This document shows positions 60,058-64,000 of a stretch of DNA of 64,000 nt, piece by piece (position 1 is the first letter of the stretch; every line of letters begins with the position of its first letter). This DNA is from an uncultured Pseudomonadales bacterium (GTDB taxonomy: Bacteria; Pseudomonadota; Gammaproteobacteria; Pseudomonadales; Azotimanducaceae): positions 2,356,001 through 2,420,000 of the forward strand of contig OY282447.1 of the NCBI GenBank assembly GCA_958296165.1, in the 5' to 3' direction. The notes under the pieces were generated by a model. That model was not told the DNA's origin. It was given only the letters and a program-made list of their open reading frames with translations, and did not search any database. The position numbers and the translations under genes were made by a program.

Positions 60058-60639
60058 TTGCGAAGCGAGCGGGGTTGTCGCGACAGCGGCGAGGGCGATG
60101 AGGGCGATGAAGGCGACGAGGAATTGATGATCCGCGTGCAGAACCAAGATCGCGACGCCTTCGCCATTCTGGTTGGCCGCCATTTGGAGGCGATCCATGC
60201 ATTCAACTACCGCTTTCTGCGCAACGCCGAAGATGCCGCCGATGTGGCCCAAGAAGCGTTCCTGCGCGTTTGGAACAAGGCCGGCACCTATCGGGCCGGG
60301 CGCGTCAAGTTTTCCACTTGGCTGCACCGCATCGCCCGCAACCTGTGCATCGACTTACACCGCCGCCGCACGCACACCGAGGAGCTCGACAGCGGCGTGC
60401 CGGACGAGAACGGCCTGCGGCCAGATCAGGCGCCGGCAGGGCAACGCCTTGCCGCGGCGCTGGCGCGGGAACTGGCCGCGTTGCCCGAACGGCAGCGCAC
60501 CGCGCTCATGCTTTGCCACAGCCAAGGCATGAGCAACCGCGATGCAGCGGCGGTGCTGGGCGTTAGCGTCGATGCCTTGGAATCGCTGCTGGCAAGAGGC
60601 CGCCGCACGCTGCGCGTGGCGCTGCGCGACTACCGATGA
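60058..60639 (+). CDS. ECF-family RNA polymerase sigma factor
   Basis: A 193-residue ECF sigma factor. Region 2: D-E-E-L-M-I-R-V-Q-N-Q-D-R-D-A-F, F-N-Y-R-F-L-R-N-A-E-D-A-A-D-V-A-Q-E-A-F-L-R-V-W, K-F-S-T-W-L-H-R-I-A-R-N-L-C-I-D. Region 4: L-P-E-R-Q-R-T-A-L-M-L-C-H-S-Q-G-M-S-N-R-D-A-A-A-V-L-G-V-S. It recognises alternative promoters on an envelope signal. The Asp-Glu-rich N-terminus is included from TTG 60058 because D-E-E-L-M belongs to region 2; an ATG at 60127 would cut into it. The next two genes are its probable regulators. Confidence 0.9.
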   Translation: MRSERGCRDSGEGDEGDEGDEELMIRVQNQDRDAFAILVGRHLEAIHAFNYRFLRNAEDAADVAQEAFLRVWNKAGTYRAGRVKFSTWLHRIARNLCIDLHRRRTHTEELDSGVPDENGLRPDQAPAGQRLAAALARELAALPERQRTALMLCHSQGMSNRDAAAVLGVSVDALESLLARGRRTLRVALRDYR

Positions 60640-60649
60640 GCACCGCGCC

Positions 60650-61096
60650 ATGACGACCGAATCGCACAACCAGGCAATGCTCGTCTTTGAGGCAGAGCTG
60701 GATCGCTACGGCGCCGATTTGCTGCGCTGGCCGGACGACCGCCGCGCCGTTGCGGAGGGCCTGCTGGAATCCTCATCGAGCGCACAACGCTTGCTGGCCG
60801 AGGCGGCCGAGCTCGATGCCGCGCTCGCGGCCGCGTTCGTGGCGCCGCCGGTGCCAATGGGGCTGGAGACGCGCATCAACGCGCGTGCCGAGCGCCGCGA
60901 CATTTGGCTGGAGTGGCTCACGACCACCGTCTTGATGCGGCCTTGGCGGCCCCTGGGCGCGGCCTGCGTACCGTTGGTGCTCGGCTTCGCGCTTGGCTTA
61001 AGCGCTGCCGAAGACACCGCCGACTTGGAAGACTCCGTGTTGGTGGCGTTCTCGAGCTCTGAACCGCTAGCTGTCGAGCCAACGGGTGAGCAATGA
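60650..61096 (+). CDS. Membrane protein, probable anti-sigma or signalling factor
   Basis: A 148-residue protein. A cytoplasmic segment (residues 1-88: F-E-A-E-L-D-R-Y-G-A-D-L-L-R-W-P-D-D, A-A-E-L-D-A-A-L-A-A-A) is followed by one hydrophobic helix (about 100-120) and a short outer tail. This is the layout of membrane anti-sigma factors of ECF systems, though no zinc or named anti-sigma motif is visible. The start ATG 60650 is 10 bp after the sigma factor stop and its stop overlaps the next gene by four bases. Confidence 0.65.
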   Translation: MTTESHNQAMLVFEAELDRYGADLLRWPDDRRAVAEGLLESSSSAQRLLAEAAELDAALAAAFVAPPVPMGLETRINARAERRDIWLEWLTTTVLMRPWRPLGAACVPLVLGFALGLSAAEDTADLEDSVLVAFSSSEPLAVEPTGEQ

Positions 61097-61554
61097 AAGC
61101 GAAATGGCTGGTGGTGAGCTTGGTTGTCTCGCTGGTGCTGAACTTGGCGCTGGTGGGCTTTCTCTTCGGCAAAGCGAGCGGCCCGCCTCCTTGGCATCGC
61201 GGCGCGTTCGACCCTGTCGCCGGTCTGCCGCGCTTGATGGGTTTTCTGCCCAAGGAACGTCGGCAGCAGCTGATGGAACAGCATCCGCGCCGCCAACTGC
61301 GCGATTCGCTGCGCGACATGCGCCGTGCTCAGCGCGCCATGGACGAAGCGCTGGCCAAGGAACCGTTCGACGCCGAGGCGTTGGCGACGGCGCTCGCGCG
61401 CTATCGCCAGCACTTCGCTGCTGGTCAGGAGCGCAGTCACGCCGCGTTCGTCGCCATTGCGGCCGAGCTGACGGCCGAGGAGCGGCGTAGCTTCTTGTCG
61501 AGCGTGCGGCGGCGCGGCGAGCGCGGCGGCGGCCGTAAGCGCGAAGATCGATAG
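61093..61554 (+). CDS. Periplasmic heavy-metal-sensor-like protein (Spy/CpxP-like)
   Basis: A 153-residue protein with one N-terminal transmembrane or signal anchor (V-V-S-L-V-V-S-L-V-L-N-L-A-L-V-G-F-L-F) and a long helical domain: G-F-L-P-K-E-R-R-Q-Q-L-M-E-Q, R-D-S-L-R-D-M-R-R-A-Q-R-A, F-D-A-E-A-L-A-T-A-L-A-R-Y, H-A-A-F-V-A-I-A-A-E-L-T-A-E-E-R-R-S-F-L. This is the metal-resistance sensor family (CpxP/Spy/CnrX-like). It would bind a signal in the periplasm and hold the anti-sigma factor. It is coupled to the gene before it by a four-base overlap. Confidence 0.8.
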   Translation: MKAKWLVVSLVVSLVLNLALVGFLFGKASGPPPWHRGAFDPVAGLPRLMGFLPKERRQQLMEQHPRRQLRDSLRDMRRAQRAMDEALAKEPFDAEALATALARYRQHFAAGQERSHAAFVAIAAELTAEERRSFLSSVRRRGERGGGRKREDR

Positions 61555-61584
61555 AGCGTTGCGGCCAAAGCGCCACGGCGCGGA

Positions 61585-63615
61585 TCAAGTCACCAGGTAC
61601 GTTGCCCGTATGTCGCGGATTTCGTCGCGCACGGCGGCGGCTTCCTCGAACTCCAAGTTCTTGGCGTGTTCGAGCATCTTTTCTTCGAGCTCGCTAATCA
61701 CCTTGCCGAGCGCCTTGCCGTCGCCGTTGAGCTGCGCCAAGTCCTTGCGCTCTGGCGCGGCTTTCGCGGCCCGGCCGCGGCCTCGCGCTTTTGGTGCGCC
61801 GGGGGAAGTGCGAGCGCCTTCCAGCACGTCCGCTACCGCCTTGGTAACGCTGCGCGGCACGATGCCGTGCTCTTTGTTGAAGGCCAGCTGCTTGTCGCGG
61901 CGGCGGTTGGTTTCCTCCATGGCGCGCTGCATGGAACCGGTCATGTCGTCGGCGTAGAGGATCGCCCGGCCGCGCACGTTGCGGGCGGCGCGCCCGATGG
62001 TCTGGATCAGCGAGCGTTCGGCGCGCAGGAAGCCTTCTTTGTCGGCGTCGAGAATCGCCACCAGCGACACTTCCGGCATGTCCAAGCCCTCGCGCAGCAG
62101 GTTGATGCCCACCAGCACGTCGAACTTGCCCAAGCGCAGATCGCGCACGATCTCCATGCGCTCCACCGTGTCGATGTCGGAGTGCAGATAGCGCACGCGC
62201 ACGCCGTGTTCGTCGAGATAGTCGGTTAGGTCCTCGGCCATGCGCTTGGTGAGGGTGGTTACCAGCACACGCTCGCCGCCGGCCACCGTGATGCGGATTT
62301 CCTCGAACAGGTCGTCCACTTGCGTGGAAGCGGGCCGAACGTACACGGCCGGGTCCACCAAGCCGGTGGGCCGCACCAGCTGTTCCACCACGCTGCCAGC
62401 GCGTTCGCCCTCGTACGGGCCCGGCGTGGCGGAGACGAAGATGGATTGCGGCGCCAGATTCTCCCACTCGTCGAAGCGCAGCGGCCGATTGTCCAGCGCC
62501 GAGGGTAAACGGAAGCCGTACTCCACTAGCGTCTCCTTGCGCGAGCGATCGCCTTTGTACATGCCGCCAAGCTGTGGCACGGTCACATGCGATTCGTCGA
62601 TGATGAGCAGGGCGTCCTTGGGCAAGTAGTCGAACAGCGTCGGCGGCGGTTCGCCCGGTTGGCGGCCGGAAAGATAGCGGGAGTAGTTCTCGATGCCGCT
62701 GCAATAGCCGAGCTCCTTGATCATCTCCAAGTCGAAGCGGGTACGCTGTTCCAAGCGCTGTGCCTCGACGAGCTTGTTGGCCTTCTTGAGCACCTCCAAG
62801 CGTTCGGCCAGCTCCTCTCTGATGTCGTCTATCACGGCGAGAATGCGCTCGCGCGGCGTGACGTAATGCGTTTTCGGGAAAACGGTGTAGCGGGGCACGC
62901 GGGCGAGGACTTCGCCCGTCAAGGGATCGAACGTGGAGAGGTTGTCGATTTCGTCGTCGAACAGCTCAAGGCGCACCGCTTCCTTCTCCGACTCGGCCGG
63001 GAAGATGTCGATCACGTCGCCGCGCACGCGGTAGGTGCCGCGCTGGAAGGCCATGTCGTTGCGGGTGTATTGCAGTTCCGCCAAACGGCGCAGCACGTAG
63101 CGCTGATCCACATGATCGCCGCGATCGAGGTGCAGCACCATTTGTAGATACGACTGCGGATCGCCTAGGCCGTAGATGGCAGATACGGATGCGACGATCA
63201 CGGTGTCGCGCCGCTCCAACAGTGCCTTGGTGGCGGATAGCCGCATCTGCTCTATGTGCGCGTTCACCGAGGCGTCCTTCTCGATGTAGGTATCGGACGC
63301 TGGCACATAGGCTTCCGGCTGGTAGTAGTCGTAATAGGAGACGAAATACTCCACCGCGTTGCGTGGGAAGAACTCGCGGAACTCGCCGTACAGTTGCGCC
63401 GCCAGAGTCTTGTTGGGGGCCAACACCAGAGTTGGGCGCTGCACCTCGGCAATAACGTTGGCGACCGCGAACGTCTTGCCGGAGCCGGTGACGCCGAGCA
63501 GCGTCTGCTGCGCCAAGCCGGAGTGCAACCCATCCACCAGGCCGGCGATGGCGGTCGGCTGGTCGCCGGCCGGTCGGTAGTCGGCGACGACTTGAAACTC
63601 CGCAACGGATTGCAT
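61585..63615 (-). CDS. uvrB: Excinuclease ABC subunit B
   Basis: A 676-residue DNA-repair helicase-like subunit of UvrABC. Walker [10 protein letters not shown], the beta-hairpin text [12 protein letters not shown], motif [25 protein letters not shown], motif [12 protein letters not shown], and a C-terminal UVR motif ([18 protein letters not shown]). The start ATG 63615 gives the conserved N-terminus; longer frame is not native. An A/G/P-rich insert before the UVR motif is minor. Divergent from the gamma-glutamyltransferase gene. Confidence 0.97.
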   Translation of the reverse strand: MQSVAEFQVVADYRPAGDQPTAIAGLVDGLHSGLAQQTLLGVTGSGKTFAVANVIAEVQRPTLVLAPNKTLAAQLYGEFREFFPRNAVEYFVSYYDYYQPEAYVPASDTYIEKDASVNAHIEQMRLSATKALLERRDTVIVASVSAIYGLGDPQSYLQMVLHLDRGDHVDQRYVLRRLAELQYTRNDMAFQRGTYRVRGDVIDIFPAESEKEAVRLELFDDEIDNLSTFDPLTGEVLARVPRYTVFPKTHYVTPRERILAVIDDIREELAERLEVLKKANKLVEAQRLEQRTRFDLEMIKELGYCSGIENYSRYLSGRQPGEPPPTLFDYLPKDALLIIDESHVTVPQLGGMYKGDRSRKETLVEYGFRLPSALDNRPLRFDEWENLAPQSIFVSATPGPYEGERAGSVVEQLVRPTGLVDPAVYVRPASTQVDDLFEEIRITVAGGERVLVTTLTKRMAEDLTDYLDEHGVRVRYLHSDIDTVERMEIVRDLRLGKFDVLVGINLLREGLDMPEVSLVAILDADKEGFLRAERSLIQTIGRAARNVRGRAILYADDMTGSMQRAMEETNRRRDKQLAFNKEHGIVPRSVTKAVADVLEGARTSPGAPKARGRGRAAKAAPERKDLAQLNGDGKALGKVISELEEKMLEHAKNLEFEEAAAVRDEIRDIRATYLVT

Positions 63616-63759
63616 GGCCCAGTGTGGCCCTTTTCGACATTGCCGGTCAAACCTCGGCCGCTTCGAGCCAACGGCGTTGTCGCCGGTGCAGGGGGCTAGG
63701 TTAGTGGCCGTGATAGGCTCGTTCGCCACCCTTGCAGGCGCTTTTCGAGTTCCGCTCCG

Positions 63760-64000
63760 ATGACCGATCCACAAGCCGCCGAACACTGGCAGATCCGCAA
63801 ACCGGCGGTCCTGGGCAGGCGTGGCATGGTGGCCACCCAGCACTACATGGCTTCCGAGGCCGGTGCGAACGTGCTGCGCAAGGGCGGCAATGCAGTCGAT
63901 GCGGCGGTGGCTGCCGGGCTGGCGCTCGGCACGGTGGAACCGTGGATGAGCGGCATCGGCGGCGGCGGATACATGACCGTCTATCGTGCCGCCGAAGATC
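63760..64000 (+). CDS. Gamma-glutamyltransferase, 5' part only
   Basis: The first 80 residues of a gamma-glutamyltranspeptidase-like Ntn hydrolase: [18 protein letters not shown], then [10 protein letters not shown] and the family-typical [15 protein letters not shown]. These match the N-terminal substrate-contact region. The autocatalytic Thr lies beyond the window, so the class is inferred from the N-terminus. No signal peptide is visible. Divergent from uvrB with 144 bp between. Confidence 0.8.
   Translation, partial: MTDPQAAEHWQIRKPAVLGRRGMVATQHYMASEAGANVLRKGGNAVDAAVAAGLALGTVEPWMSGIGGGGYMTVYRAAED

Overview
The window is high-G+C bacterial chromosome, most likely from an uncultured gammaproteobacterium. 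Evidence for this is the tRNA-Pro/tRNA-Arg/tRNA-His cluster leading into tig-clpP, with uvrB further along. The many phytanoyl-CoA dioxygenase, luciferase-like, CaiB, GST and PQQ-dehydrogenase genes fit an aerobic, possibly marine or host-associated lineage. No 16S gene is present, so this placement is inference from gene content.

1-15.7 kb: one uninterrupted minus-strand CRISPR-Cas operon, read right to left. It starts with type I-G (formerly I-U) genes: cas3, a csb3/cas8-like gene, csb1 (cas7) and csb2 (cas5-cas6). It continues through a phosphoribosyltransferase gene and a CARF-HEPN-CARF effector into a type III-D-like module: cas10 with an intact GGDD but no HD domain, a Csm3-like RAMP, csx10, two tandem Cas11-like small subunits and two more RAMP genes, the last cut by the left edge. 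Genes overlap or nearly touch throughout. No cas1, cas2, cas4, separate cas6 or CRISPR array is visible. The likely logic is that I-G targets DNA, III-D senses RNA and makes cyclic oligoadenylate, and the dual-CARF HEPN protein is the signalled RNase. The phosphoribosyltransferase is an unexplained insertion at the junction.

15.8-37.2 kb: a mobile island bounded by a 15-bp direct repeat, one copy lying in the 3' end of tRNA-Ser(CGA) next to a P4-type integrase. It carries an AlpA-like regulator, a D5-type primase-helicase with a two-armed array of 10-bp repeats (candidate origin), a MobV-type relaxase, a palindrome-rich non-coding stretch (candidate oriT or origin), a TIR-domain gene, a PLD-like membrane protein pair and a very large single-polypeptide restriction-modification enzyme. 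An IS1380-family element is inserted into the 3' end of the restriction-modification gene; its 4-bp target duplication, its terminal repeats and the severed tail of the gene can all be read. Remnants of a second recombinase/AlpA pair at the left end suggest stacked or nested islands.

37.3-64 kb: ordinary chromosome. It holds an SDR and two luciferase-like oxidoreductases, TesB and PhyH, clpP, a trigger factor with an unusual His/Asp-rich insertion, a tRNA cluster, a second PhyH, an enolase-superfamily enzyme, GH3, sterol desaturase, CaiB, tRNA-Arg, a PQQ dehydrogenase, an SRPBCC protein, GST, an NHL-repeat protein, an EF-hand/ECF-sigma/metal-sensor cluster, uvrB and the start of a gamma-glutamyltransferase. 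A 184-186-bp MITE with 15-bp terminal repeats and 10-bp target duplications occurs twice, at 25647 and inverted at 55802, once in the island and once in the chromosome.
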